From: Rhodoblastus sp963704565
GTDB taxonomy: Bacteria > Pseudomonadota > Alphaproteobacteria > Rhizobiales > Beijerinckiaceae
Direction: 5' to 3'
Assembly (NCBI GenBank): GCA_963704565.1
Contig: OY969917.1
Coordinates: 2,108,001-2,172,000 of the forward strand
DNA length: 64,000 nt
The notes beneath the pieces were generated by a model. It saw nothing but the letters and a program-made list of their open reading frames with translations, was not told the DNA's origin and did no database searches. Below are positions 46,898 through 55,313 of this stretch, piece after piece (the first letter of the stretch is position 1; each line of letters starts with the position of its first letter). The position numbers and the translations under genes are program-made.

Positions 46898-48235
46898 TCA
46901 TTTCGTCCCCCGCCAGGACGGCGCGGCGCCCGCGCAGCCCTCCGAACGGCGCGCCGCGGCGCCGGCGAAAAAGTCGCGCAAAGCCTTGTCCTCGCCGGCC
47001 GAAACGAGGTCGAGCCAGTTGACGACGCAGGCGATTTCTCGGCCGCCCAAAGGCTCGCCGTCCGCGCCGCAGGCGAATCCGGCGATGGTGACGCCCGGCG
47101 GCGTGGCGCTGAAACGGAAGCCCCGGCAATTGTCGCGCGCCGCGCGTCCCTTGCGCATGGACAGCGCCGCCGTCTCGAAAGCGCCGAAACGGGTGGCCTG
47201 CATCGCCGGCGGATCGGCGCGGTCGATGCTGATGTCGATGGCGGCGGCGCGGCGCGCCATTTCGACATAGAAGGGCGCCGCCGACATTTTCTCCGAGCCG
47301 TGGCGATAGACCGCGAGCCGGACGAACGGCGCCGCGCCGGCGAATTCGCCATAATTGAGGAAATCCTCGCGCCCGCCCCCGGTTTCGTGGCGGCGCGCCT
47401 CGTAAACCAGCTTTTCCTCGGCGACCAAAGGCGCCGGCAGATCGTAGAAACGGAAGGGATCGACGATTTTAGCCCAGCCAGCGCGGCGCGGCGCGGAGCT
47501 TGCGACGCCCGGCGCCTTGACGACCGGGGCGATCGAGGCGGGACGCGGCCATTGCGCGAGAAAGCCGGCGGCGGCGAGGATCGCCATGCCGACGGCGGCA
47601 AGTTTGAGAATCGGCGCACTTCGCGCCAGAATGAAGCCGAACAGCGGCCAAAAGAACAGACCGACGCGCCAGAACAGCTTGCCGGCGCCAAAAGCCGCCG
47701 CCGCCGCGCCATCCGCCGCGGTGGGCTTTTCCTCGGCCGGCGCTTCGGTCCTGGCGGCCGTGACGGGATGGAATTCGCGGCGATATTCCTCGGCCAGACG
47801 CGCCGCCCAGATCGCGTCATGAGTCTCGTCGGGGGCGTCCTTGCGCGCCTTGCCCCGGCGCGCCTGCAATTCGGCCTCGGCGCGCGCCAGGGCGGAAGGG
47901 AGCCCGCCCGAATCGCCGACGGCGGCGATTTCGGCGCTCGGCGCGGCCGGTTTGCGAAAGACGGCGGACCATTTTTTCGCGGGCGGCGCCGGCGCCAGGC
48001 GCCCGGCCAAATGTTCGCCCAGCTCCCGCAGCGTGGCGATTTCTTCCGCCAATCGGCGGCGCAGGACGCGGTCCGGCCGCCGCGCCAGCCTAACGATCCA
48101 TTCGGCGTCGAAACGGAAACGGCTTGGCGGAGGCCCCGGCCGGACGCCGCCTTGGGCCTTGTCATGCCCGGCGGGCGACTTCCGCACAAGGGCGCGGAGT
48201 TCGCTTGCGCTGCTGAAACCAGTCTTTGGCGGCAT
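46898..48235 (-). CDS. Conserved hypothetical membrane protein
   Basis: A 445-residue protein not recognised. The first 170 residues are Arg/Ala-rich with no clear domain. Two membrane segments are visible at about 188-205 (LFWRVGLFFWPLFGFI) and 210-230 (ILKLAAVGMAILAAAGFL). The C-terminal 200 residues, probably periplasmic, contain FYDLPAPLVAEEKLVYEARR and several Cys. A long frame also exists on the other strand (46859-48508) but its composition is Arg-rich and shadow-like. It follows mtaB on the same strand, leaving about 100 bases. Confidence 0.65.
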   Translation of the reverse strand: MPPKTGFSSASELRALVRKSPAGHDKAQGGVRPGPPPSRFRFDAEWIVRLARRPDRVLRRRLAEEIATLRELGEHLAGRLAPAPPAKKWSAVFRKPAAPSAEIAAVGDSGGLPSALARAEAELQARRGKARKDAPDETHDAIWAARLAEEYRREFHPVTAARTEAPAEEKPTAADGAAAAAFGAGKLFWRVGLFFWPLFGFILARSAPILKLAAVGMAILAAAGFLAQWPRPASIAPVVKAPGVASSAPRRAGWAKIVDPFRFYDLPAPLVAEEKLVYEARRHETGGGREDFLNYGEFAGAAPFVRLAVYRHGSEKMSAAPFYVEMARRAAAIDISIDRADPPAMQATRFGAFETAALSMRKGRAARDNCRGFRFSATPPGVTIAGFACGADGEPLGGREIACVVNWLDLVSAGEDKALRDFFAGAAARRSEGCAGAAPSWRGTK

Positions 48236-48333
48236 GGACCTTCCCCGCGCTCAGGCCGAGCGCAACGTAATGCCGAAAATTTGACGAGAATTCCTATAGT
48301 GTTATCTTACCGCGCGGCCGCCATTTCGATTAA

Positions 48334-49587
48334 CTATGAAGAAAAGCTTACCTCCAGCGCGCCGCCGGAAAAGCCGGTGGCGACGCCGTCCAGGAGCAGG
48401 CCCGGCGCGCGGCCGATTGTACGGACCGGCGTGAAATCCTCGGCGCGGCCCATGCCGCCTCGCTCGGTGAGAATGCGCAGGTTTCGCCCGACCCGCGCCG
48501 CCAGATGACGGCGGAACGCCTCGTCGCCGGCTTGGCGCAGCCGCGCCGCGCGCGCCTTGACGATGTCCGGCGCGACCTGGGGCATGCGCGCCGCCGGCGT
48601 TCCCGGGCGCGGCGAAAAGGGAAAGACATGGAGGAAGCTCAGCCCGCAGTCCTCGATCAGCGCGAGGCTGCGTGCGGCCATGGCCTCGTCCTCGGTGGGG
48701 AAGCCGGCGATCAGATCGGCGCCGAAAACCATGTCGGGGCGCAGGCGGCGCAGGCCGGCGCAAAAATCGACGCTGTCGGCGCGGCTGTGGCGGCGCTTCA
48801 TCCGCTTCAGGATCAGATCGTCGCCCGATTGCAGCGAAAGATGGAGATAAGGCGCGAGCCTTTCCTCCTCGGCGAAGGCCGCCAGCAGGTCCGGGTCGGC
48901 CTCGATGCAATCGATGGAGGACAATCTTAGGCGCGGCAGTTCCGGCAATTGGCGCAGCAGGGCGCGCACCAGTCGCCCGAGCTTCGGCGCGCCAAAAAGA
49001 TCCTGGCCCCATGAGGTGAGATCGACCCCGGTCAGCACGATTTCCTTGTGGCCGGTCGCGACGAATTTGTGGGCCTGGGCCAGCGCGGCCTCGATGGTCA
49101 CCGAACGCGAATCGCCGCGCCCGGCGGGGATGACGCAAAAGGTGCAGCAATGGTCGCAGCCGTTTTGCACCGCGAGAAAGGCGCGGGTATGGCCCTCGAT
49201 GGCGGCAAGAACCGGCGCCGGCGCATTGTCGCGCCGCGCGGCCTCATCGATGGGCGCGACATTTACCCTTTGCACGAAAGCGCTCCACGACACGGCGCGG
49301 GTCTTTTCCGCATTGCCCATGACATGGGCGACTTCGGGCATTTGGGCGAATTTTTCCGGCTCGATCTGCGCGGCGCAGCCGGTGACGACGATCCGCGCCT
49401 CGGGCCGCTCGCGCTTGAGGCGGCGGATCGCCTGACGCGCCTGGCGGGTCGATTCCGCCGTGACCGCGCAGGTGTTGACGACGACCAGGCCGCTTTCGCC
49501 GCTTTGCGCCGCCAGATCGCGGATGGTCTGCGATTCGGCGAGATTGAGGCGGCAGCCGAAAGTGACGACCTCGACTTTCTGGCTCAT
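48334..49587 (-). CDS. mtaB: MtaB, tRNA t6A37 methylthiotransferase
   Basis: Radical-SAM enzyme converting t6A37 to ms2t6A in tRNA. It is 417 residues: N-terminal UPF0004 domain (TFGCRLNLAESQTI), radical SAM motif CDHCCTFC with surrounding GRGDSRS, and a C-terminal TRAM-like domain. ATG 49587 overlaps dapF by four bases, so the two are coupled. The dapF-mtaB pairing is common in this group. Confidence 0.92.
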   Translation of the reverse strand: MSQKVEVVTFGCRLNLAESQTIRDLAAQSGESGLVVVNTCAVTAESTRQARQAIRRLKRERPEARIVVTGCAAQIEPEKFAQMPEVAHVMGNAEKTRAVSWSAFVQRVNVAPIDEAARRDNAPAPVLAAIEGHTRAFLAVQNGCDHCCTFCVIPAGRGDSRSVTIEAALAQAHKFVATGHKEIVLTGVDLTSWGQDLFGAPKLGRLVRALLRQLPELPRLRLSSIDCIEADPDLLAAFAEEERLAPYLHLSLQSGDDLILKRMKRRHSRADSVDFCAGLRRLRPDMVFGADLIAGFPTEDEAMAARSLALIEDCGLSFLHVFPFSPRPGTPAARMPQVAPDIVKARAARLRQAGDEAFRRHLAARVGRNLRILTERGGMGRAEDFTPVRTIGRAPGLLLDGVATGFSGGALEVSFSS

Positions 49588-50477
49588 GGCGCGAAAAGTT
49601 CGGGCGTGAGGCGGCGCGAAAATTCGACCTCCACCGGCCCGGTCATGACGATGCGGTTGTCGGCGCGCCATTCAACGACCAGATCGCCTCCGGGCAGCGA
49701 GATTGTCGCGCGCCTCCCGGTCAGGCTGGCGCGGGCGGCGGCGACCAGCGTCGCGCAGGCCGCCGTGCCGCAGGCGAGCGTCAGGCCCGTTCCGCGCTCC
49801 CAGACTCTGAGGCGGATCGCGTCGCGGGACAGAACCTGGGCCAGCGAAATATTGGCGCGCTGCGGAAAAAGCTTGTCGTGCTCCAGAACCGGGCCGATCG
49901 CGGCGAGATCGAAAGCCTCGATGGTGGGGACGAAGAAAATGGCGTGGGGATTGCCCATGCTGACGCAGGAGGCCGGCGGCAGGCCGAATTTTTCCAGCTC
50001 GACCGAGCCCGTATCCGCGACTTCGCGCGCTAGCGGAATGTCGCGCCAACCGAGCCGGGGCGGCCCCATATCGACGGAATAGGACAAAGGCCCTTCGCGG
50101 CGCGCCGCCAAGGGGCCTGCGGAAGTGGCAAGCCGAAACTGTTCCGCGCCGGTCAGCGCGGCGAGATAATGGGCGACGCAGCGCGTGCCATTGCCGCAGG
50201 AGGCGGAAAGCGAGCCGTCCTGGTTATAGATGGTCATGAAAGCGTCCTGGCCCGGCGCCCGCGGGTCGGACAGGACCATGAGCTGGTCGTAGCCAAGCCC
50301 GGGCGCCCGCGCCAGCGCCCGCGCGTCCTCAGGAGCCGGCAGAAAGCCGGCGCCGCGCAGGTCGAGCACCAGTATGGCGTTGCCCGCCCCGTTCATCTTG
50401 AAAATCTCGCGCCCCGCCAGCGGCGGGTCCGGCGTCGCGGGAGGCTGGGCTTGCGCTTGGGCGAGTTGTTCGGTCAA
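49584..50477 (-). CDS. dapF: DapF, diaminopimelate epimerase
   Basis: Interconverts LL- and meso-diaminopimelate for lysine and peptidoglycan. It is 297 residues. The active-site Cys pair is in SASCGNGTRCVA and LACGTAACATL. The start is TTG at 50477; the family N-terminus (FKMNGAGNAI) needs a start before residue 28, and the only ATG in frame (50396) would lose conserved residues. So TTG is likely, with a 22-residue extension. mtaB overlaps by four bases downstream. Confidence 0.9.
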   Translation of the reverse strand: MTEQLAQAQAQPPATPDPPLAGREIFKMNGAGNAILVLDLRGAGFLPAPEDARALARAPGLGYDQLMVLSDPRAPGQDAFMTIYNQDGSLSASCGNGTRCVAHYLAALTGAEQFRLATSAGPLAARREGPLSYSVDMGPPRLGWRDIPLAREVADTGSVELEKFGLPPASCVSMGNPHAIFFVPTIEAFDLAAIGPVLEHDKLFPQRANISLAQVLSRDAIRLRVWERGTGLTLACGTAACATLVAAARASLTGRRATISLPGGDLVVEWRADNRIVMTGPVEVEFSRRLTPELFAP

Positions 50478-50614
50478 TTTGAGGGTCCGGGCGCGTTCAT
50501 CCGAGGTTTAGCCGGAATATAAGGGAAAAGTGCGGCGACAACCATAGAGCCGCGCGGCGCGGCGGGTTAGACTGGCCCATGCTCGTCCAGACGCTTTTGA
50601 ATGGGGGCTCGGGA

Positions 50615-51241
50615 ATGTGGATCGTGACTTTACGCCAGTCCATCTTTTTCGCTTGCGCTTTGTTGTCGGCGCCGCTCCCCCTCGCGGCGCAGCCGGCCCC
50701 GCAAGCCGCGCCAGCCAAGAACGCGCCCGCCAAGAACGCGCCCGCCAATGCCGCGCCCGAAATCACGACCAACACCACCGGGGTCCAGGAAGAAAATATT
50801 TCCGCCCACGCCGCGCTCGAAACCCATGGCGCGACGACCTCGGACGACGGTTACGCCAAGATCGGCGAGGCGATCGCCAGATTGCGCGCCGCCGCGCAAA
50901 AGGCGGGATTGAAGGAAAGCGGCCGGCCGCTGGCGGTCTTTTCCGACGCCGCCGACAGCGACTTCCAGTTCGACGCCATGCTTCCGGTGGACGCCCCCGC
51001 CGACGCCAGGCCCGCTCTCGGCCCCGACATTTCGCTCGCCCAGACGCCAAGCGGCAAGGCGCTGCGCTTCGAGCATCGCGGGCCCTATGACGACATCGAC
51101 AGCACCTATGACGCCATCACCGCTTATCTGGACGCCAAGGGCCTTGACGCCCGCAACCTCTATGCCGAGGAATTCCTGAACGACGCCAAGGATTCCAGCG
51201 ACATGAAGCTCCAGGTCGATATTCACGTCTTTATGAAATGA
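50615..51241 (+). CDS. Exported GyrI-like/effector-binding domain protein
   Basis: A 208-residue protein with a signal peptide (MWIVTLRQSIFFACALLSAP, ending at AAQ). An Ala/Pro/Asn spacer contains tandem AKNAP units. The C-terminal 120 residues resemble a GyrI/SOUL-like effector-binding fold (LRFEHRGPYDDIDSTYDAIT is the conserved core). GyrI-like proteins are normally cytoplasmic regulators; here the domain is apparently exported. ATG 50615 gives a clean signal; ATG 50579 is an alternative. Confidence 0.7.
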   Translation: MWIVTLRQSIFFACALLSAPLPLAAQPAPQAAPAKNAPAKNAPANAAPEITTNTTGVQEENISAHAALETHGATTSDDGYAKIGEAIARLRAAAQKAGLKESGRPLAVFSDAADSDFQFDAMLPVDAPADARPALGPDISLAQTPSGKALRFEHRGPYDDIDSTYDAITAYLDAKGLDARNLYAEEFLNDAKDSSDMKLQVDIHVFMK

Positions 51242-51261
51242 CCGCCGCGTTTCGCGGCGGT
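51240..51261. terminator. Hairpin between convergent genes
   Basis: Perfect 9-bp stem ACCGCCGCG/CGCGGCGGT with loop TTT (51241-51261), between the GyrI-like gene and leuB, which end on opposite strands. No T run follows on either strand, so termination would be weak or rho-assisted. Confidence 0.45.
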
Positions 51262-51271
51262 CGCGCCGATC

Positions 51272-52378
51272 TCACAGCGCCTTTTGCAGCGCCGCCGCGA
51301 TGGCGTCGCCCATGGCCGAGGTCGAAACGGTCTGCGTCGCATCGCCCTTGATGTCGGCGGTGCGCAGGCCCGCCGCCAGCACGTCGGCGATCGCATTTTC
51401 GACCAGGTCGGCGGCGTGGCCGAGGCCGAAGGAATAGCGCAGGGCCATGCCGAAAGAGCCGGTCATGGCGATCGGATTGGCGATTCCCTGGCCGGCGATG
51501 TCCGGGGCCGAGCCATGCACCGGCTCATACATCGCCTTGCGGCGCCCTTCCGCGTCGGCCTCGCCGAGCGAGGCCGAGGGCAGCATGCCGAGCGAGCCGG
51601 TCAGCATCGAGGCCACATCCGACAGCATGTCGCCGAACAGATTGTCGGTGACGATCACGTCGAACTGCTTGGGCCAGCGCACCAGCTGCATGCCCAGCGC
51701 GTCGGCCAGCATATGTTCGAGCTTGACGTCGGAATAGGACTTGGCGTGGACCTCGGAGACGACTTCCTTCCACAACACGCCGGACTTCATCACATTGTGC
51801 TTTTCCGACGAGGTCACCTTGTTGCCGCGCTTGCGGGCGAGCTCAAAAGCGACCTTGGCGATGCGCTCGATCTCGAACGTGTCGTAAACCTGGGTGTCGA
51901 TGGCGCGCTTCTGGCCGTTGCCGAGGTCGATGATTTCCTTGGGCTCGCCGAAATAAACGCCGCCGGTCAATTCGCGCACGATCATGATGTCGAGGCCCTC
52001 GACGATCTCGCGCTTGAGCGCCGAGGCGTCGGCGAGCGCCGGATAGCAGACCGCCGGGCGCAGATTGGCGAACAGTCCGAGATCTTTCCGCAGCCGCAAC
52101 AGACCGGCCTCGGGGCGCACGTCGTAAGGCACATTGGCCCATTTCGGCCCGCCGACGGCGGCGAGCAGCACGGCGTCCGCGGCTTGCGCGCGGGCCATGT
52201 CGTCCTCGGAAATCGCCTGGCCATGGGCGTCATAGGCCGCGCCGCCGACCAGGCCCTTTTCGAATTCGAACCGGGCGAGGCCGGCCTCCGCGACGACTTT
52301 CGCGACCTTTTCGACCTCGGCCGTGATCTCGGGACCGATGCCGTCGCCCGGCAGCAGGAAGATATTATAGCTCGCCAT
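51272..52378 (-). CDS. leuB: LeuB, 3-isopropylmalate dehydrogenase
   Basis: Leucine-pathway oxidoreductase that makes 2-oxoisocaproate from 3-isopropylmalate using NAD. It is 368 residues. Family blocks visible are LLPGDGIGPE, MIVRELTGGVYFG, DNLFGDMLSD and EPVHGSAPDIAGQGIANP. It is alone here; leuCD genes are absent. Confidence 0.96.
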   Translation of the reverse strand: MASYNIFLLPGDGIGPEITAEVEKVAKVVAEAGLARFEFEKGLVGGAAYDAHGQAISEDDMARAQAADAVLLAAVGGPKWANVPYDVRPEAGLLRLRKDLGLFANLRPAVCYPALADASALKREIVEGLDIMIVRELTGGVYFGEPKEIIDLGNGQKRAIDTQVYDTFEIERIAKVAFELARKRGNKVTSSEKHNVMKSGVLWKEVVSEVHAKSYSDVKLEHMLADALGMQLVRWPKQFDVIVTDNLFGDMLSDVASMLTGSLGMLPSASLGEADAEGRRKAMYEPVHGSAPDIAGQGIANPIAMTGSFGMALRYSFGLGHAADLVENAIADVLAAGLRTADIKGDATQTVSTSAMGDAIAAALQKAL

Positions 52379-52465
52379 GATTTGCCTCGTGGTCGCGGAT
52401 TGGAAAAAACTGCGGCCTTGCTACGCGCGGCGCCGGCAATTGGCAAGGCGGCGCGGCGGACCGGA

Positions 52466-52502
52466 AAAACGAAAATCCCGCGCCGGGGCGCCGCGCGGGA
52501 TT
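52466..52502 (-). terminator. Intrinsic terminator after yebC
   Basis: Perfect 10-bp stem AATCCCGCGC (52474-52483) / GCGCGGGATT (52493-52502), followed on the minus strand by TTTCGTTTTT. It lies 19 bases past the yebC stop. Confidence 0.8.
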
Positions 52503-52521
52503 GCCTTTGGCGTCGCGACGA

Positions 52522-53268
52522 TCAGCCGCCCATTTTGGCGACCAGCGCGTCGGAAATCTCGAAATTGGCGTAGACGTTCTGCACGTCGTCATTGTCTTCG
52601 AGCGAGCCGATCAGCTTGAGAATCTTTTCGCCGGCCTCGTCGTCCACCGCGATGGTGTTCTGCGGCCGCCAGACCAGTTTGGATTTTTTCGGCTCGCCGA
52701 AGGCGGCTTCCAGCGCCTTGGAGACCTCGGCCAGCCCTTCCAGCGACGTGGTGATCTCGTGGCCCTCTTCGGTGGCGGCCACGTCGTCGGCGCCGGCTTC
52801 CAGCGCCGCCTCCAGCATTTCGTCCTCGCTCGCGACTTTCGCGTCATATTCGATCTGGCCGACATGGTCGAACATGAAAGAGACCGCGCCGGTTTCGGCC
52901 AAGGCCCCGCCGGCCTTGGTGAAATAGGAGCGCACTTCGCCCGCCGTGCGGTTGCGATTGTCGGTCAAGGCCTCGACGATCACCGCGACGCCGCCCGGCG
53001 CATAGCCTTCGTAGCGGACCTCGTCATAGTTCTCGGCGTCGCCGCCCGAGGCTTTCTTGATCGCGCGATCGATATTGTCCTTGGGCATGTTTTCGGCCCG
53101 CGCGGCGATGCAGGCGGCGCGCAGGCGGGCGTTCATATTGGGGTCCGGCAGGCCCATTTTGGCGGCGACGGTGATTTCGCGCGCCAGCTTGGAGAAAAGT
53201 TTCGAGCGGGCGGCGTCGGCCTTGCCCTTCCGGTGCATGATGTTCTTGAACTGACTATGGCCGGCCAT
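52522..53268 (-). CDS. yebC: YebC/PmpR-family transcription/translation factor
   Basis: A 248-residue YebC-type protein. The N-terminus MAGHSQFKNIMHRKGKADAA is diagnostic; usually MAGHSKWKN. Members have been reported as transcriptional regulators and to help ribosomes through proline stretches. It is downstream of ymdB on the same strand with a gap of 125 bases, in a conserved gene neighbourhood with fthC. Confidence 0.94.
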   Translation of the reverse strand: MAGHSQFKNIMHRKGKADAARSKLFSKLAREITVAAKMGLPDPNMNARLRAACIAARAENMPKDNIDRAIKKASGGDAENYDEVRYEGYAPGGVAVIVEALTDNRNRTAGEVRSYFTKAGGALAETGAVSFMFDHVGQIEYDAKVASEDEMLEAALEAGADDVAATEEGHEITTSLEGLAEVSKALEAAFGEPKKSKLVWRPQNTIAVDDEAGEKILKLIGSLEDNDDVQNVYANFEISDALVAKMGG

Positions 53269-53393
53269 GTTTGGTCCTTAGATGCTTGCAAAGCGCCCAT
53301 CGGCGGCTTTGGAAGCGCGGATGGAGCGGAAAATTCGGAATGGCGCCTTATAGACGCGCCCGCGCCGCCTGAAAAGGCGCCCGGACGCCTCGA

Positions 53394-54206
53394 TCAAGGC
53401 TCGGGCAAAGCCTGCCCCAATATTCCGCCGATCCGCACCGGCGCCACGCGTTTCGCCAGGCCGTCGCTCCCGGTTTCGACGAACAGGCCGCACAAGGTGG
53501 CGGGGCCGGCGGCGGGTTCGAAGCGCGAACCCGGCGTCTTGCGGGTGAAGCGGCGGATCGGCTCCTCCTTGTCCATGCCGATGACCGAATCGTAATCGCC
53601 GGTCATGCCGGCGTCGCTCTGGAACGCCGTGCCGTGGGGCAGGATGCGCCAGTCGGCGGTCGGCACATGGGTATGGGTGCCGATGGCGAGCGACACCCGG
53701 CCATCGCAGAAATTGGCCAAAGCCTGTTTCTCGCTCGAGGCTTCCGCATGCAGGTCGAGGACGATGGCGTCGGCGGCGAGGCCGAGCGGACAGGCGGCCA
53801 GCTCCTTTTCCACCGACGCGAAAGGATCGTCCATCGCATCCATGAAGACGCGGCCCATCACGCTCATCACCAGAACGCGCTCGCCTTTTTCCGTCTCATA
53901 CAGAAAGGCGCCGCGCCCCGGCGCGCCGGGCGGATAATTCATCGGCCGCAGCACATGGGGCGCGCGCTCGATGAACACCAGAGCCTCGCGCTGGTCGAAG
54001 GAATGGTTGCCCAGTGTGACGCAATCGACGCCGACGTTCACAAACTCCTGCGCGATCGCCTCGGTGATGCCGAAGCCCCCCGCCGCGTTCTCGCCATTGG
54101 CGACGACGAAATCCAGCGCGAGTCTTTCGCGCAGGGCGGGAACATGTTCGGCGATCGCCGCCCGCCCGGAGCGGCCGATCACGTCGCCGATGAAGAGAAG
54201 ACGCAT
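53394..54206 (-). CDS. ymdB: YmdB-family metallophosphoesterase
   Basis: Phosphodiesterase of 270 residues of the TIGR00282 type. Metal-binding blocks are FIGDVIGRSGR, VANGENAAGG, TLGNHSFDQREAL and the His pair in GTHTHVPTADW. YmdB in Bacillus hydrolyses cyclic nucleotides, but the alphaproteobacterial role is unproven. Its start overlaps the fthC coding region by about 28 bases. Confidence 0.88.
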   Translation of the reverse strand: MRLLFIGDVIGRSGRAAIAEHVPALRERLALDFVVANGENAAGGFGITEAIAQEFVNVGVDCVTLGNHSFDQREALVFIERAPHVLRPMNYPPGAPGRGAFLYETEKGERVLVMSVMGRVFMDAMDDPFASVEKELAACPLGLAADAIVLDLHAEASSEKQALANFCDGRVSLAIGTHTHVPTADWRILPHGTAFQSDAGMTGDYDSVIGMDKEEPIRRFTRKTPGSRFEPAAGPATLCGLFVETGSDGLAKRVAPVRIGGILGQALPEP

Positions 54207-54850
54207 GAAGGATCCGTGAAATCGAAGAGTCCCTTCTCCGTTATCACGAAATCCAGTTTCTGGTCGTGGCTCTCGCTCGGAATTTTTTCCGCCTGCTGAC
54301 AGGAAAAACCGAGGCCTATCGCCGCCGTCAGGCCTTTGGCGCGCAGACGGTCGAGGGTCGCGTCATAATAGCCGCCGCCAAAGCCGAGCCGGGCTCCCTC
54401 GGCGTCGAAGCCCAGCAAGGGCAGAAAAAGGATTTCGGGCCGCATTTCGGGCGCGCTCGCAGATGGCTCGCGCAGGCCGAAGCGCCCGGCGACCAAAGGC
54501 GCGCCCGGCCGCCATTGGCGAAAGGTCAGCGGCGTCGCCTTCTCGCCCGCGACCGGCAGCAAGGTCAGGTAGCCAATTCTGGCCAGCGCCGCCAGCAGCG
54601 GAAAAGAATCCAGCTCGCCGGGCAAAGGCGCATAAAGCGCGACGGGCGCCGGTGTTTCCAGTTTTTGCAGCGTCAAGGCCAGCGCGCGATCGGCGACGGC
54701 CCGCGCGGCCTCTTCGGCCTCAGCCGATGAAACCTTGCTCCGGGCCTGACGCAATCGGGCGCGAAGCTCGGCTTTCCCCGCGACTCCCCCTCTCCCCGCC
54801 TGCGGGGAGAGGGCCGGGGTGAGGGGCTGGGTGACTGGCCGCGATATCAT
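54179..54850 (-). CDS. FthC/YgfA, 5-formyltetrahydrofolate cyclo-ligase, N-terminus supplied by a repeat
   Basis: ATP-dependent enzyme that converts 5-formyl-THF to 5,10-methenyl-THF. The catalytic loop LGFGGGYYDATLDRLRAKGL is present. The family N-terminus would read KAELRARLRQAR; the codons before it cannot start translation. The nearest in-frame ATG (54850) lies inside the family-2 repeat and adds residues MISRPVTQPLTPALSPQAGR. Alternatively a TTG at 54754 would omit KAELRAR. So the repeat appears to have replaced or extended the original 5' end. It precedes ymdB, with overlap, downstream of 6S RNA, which is a widely seen order. Confidence 0.82.
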   Translation of the reverse strand: MISRPVTQPLTPALSPQAGRGGVAGKAELRARLRQARSKVSSAEAEEAARAVADRALALTLQKLETPAPVALYAPLPGELDSFPLLAALARIGYLTLLPVAGEKATPLTFRQWRPGAPLVAGRFGLREPSASAPEMRPEILFLPLLGFDAEGARLGFGGGYYDATLDRLRAKGLTAAIGLGFSCQQAEKIPSESHDQKLDFVITEKGLFDFTDPSCVFSSSAT

Positions 54851-54947
54851 CAGGAAAGCCCCTGTTTTTTCAAATGCTTTCCGGATGACAATGAAACGAG
54901 CGCCCAAGCCCCTCACCCCGGCCCTCTCCCCGCGCGCGGGGAGAGGG
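54788..54947 (-). repeat. Paired inverted palindromic repeat, family 2, copy 2
   Basis: Palindromes CCCTCTCCCCGC-CT-GCGGGGAGAGGG (54788-54813) and CCCTCTCCCCGC-GC-GCGGGGAGAGGG (54922-54947), in inverted arrangement with CCGGGGTGAGGGGC and GCCCCTCACCCCGG flanks. The spacer shares GATG..AATGAA..GAGCGCCC with copy 1 at 15895-16047. It lies between the 6S RNA and fthC and reads into fthC. Confidence 0.85.
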
Positions 54948-54956
54948 AAGAGAGAA

Positions 54957-55097
54957 GGTGCGGGCCGCAAAAGCCGTGGGACACGATCCCGGGAAACCTA
55001 CAGAGTAGGTGGGCACCATGTGCCTAAGTCCACGGACGAAGACAGGGACAGCACCCGTTGGGATCGTAAGGCCCCGGGGAATTAGTCCTCACGCACC
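54957..55097 (-). ncRNA. ssrS: 6S RNA
   Basis: On the minus strand, an outer stem GGTGCG/CGCACC (54957-54962 with 55092-55097) encloses a stem ACGATCCC (54983-54990) / GGGATCGT (55060-55067), a hairpin CCTAC-AGAG-TAGG-type (54997-55010) and a long open-complex-like middle with GGTGCCCACCTACTCTGTAGG. Rhizobial 6S RNAs share this fold and lie just upstream of the folate cyclo-ligase gene, as here. Ends are approximate; a covariance-model scan would settle them. Confidence 0.8.
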
Positions 55098-55100
55098 CCG

Positions 55101-55313
55101 CAGCGCCGCGAGGGTAATGTAAGGCGGTTGCGTCGCCGGCGCCAGTGGTTTCGACGATGACGGCTCCGGCTCGTCACGCCGGCTTATGGAGTTTTGATGA
55201 GCATAAAGGCCTCATCTCAATCGACATGCCAGAAACACGAGCCCTCCGCCCTCCATCATGACGAAATCATGACGCTGAACGTTCGCTAACCTGAATTTTT
55301 GCCTTGTCGGACG
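55101..55313. other. Gap before the NRAMP gene
   Basis: About 210 bases, continuing in the 55314-55361 hairpin. No gene is supported. A promoter for 6S RNA on the minus strand and one for the NRAMP gene on the plus strand should be here, but I cannot mark clear boxes. Confidence 0.4.

Noticed and set aside
46859..48508. Plus-strand frame opposite the 46898-48235 gene
   Set aside because: Arg-rich and lacks hydrophobic segments; the minus-strand frame has two membrane helices and is preferred, though with moderate confidence.
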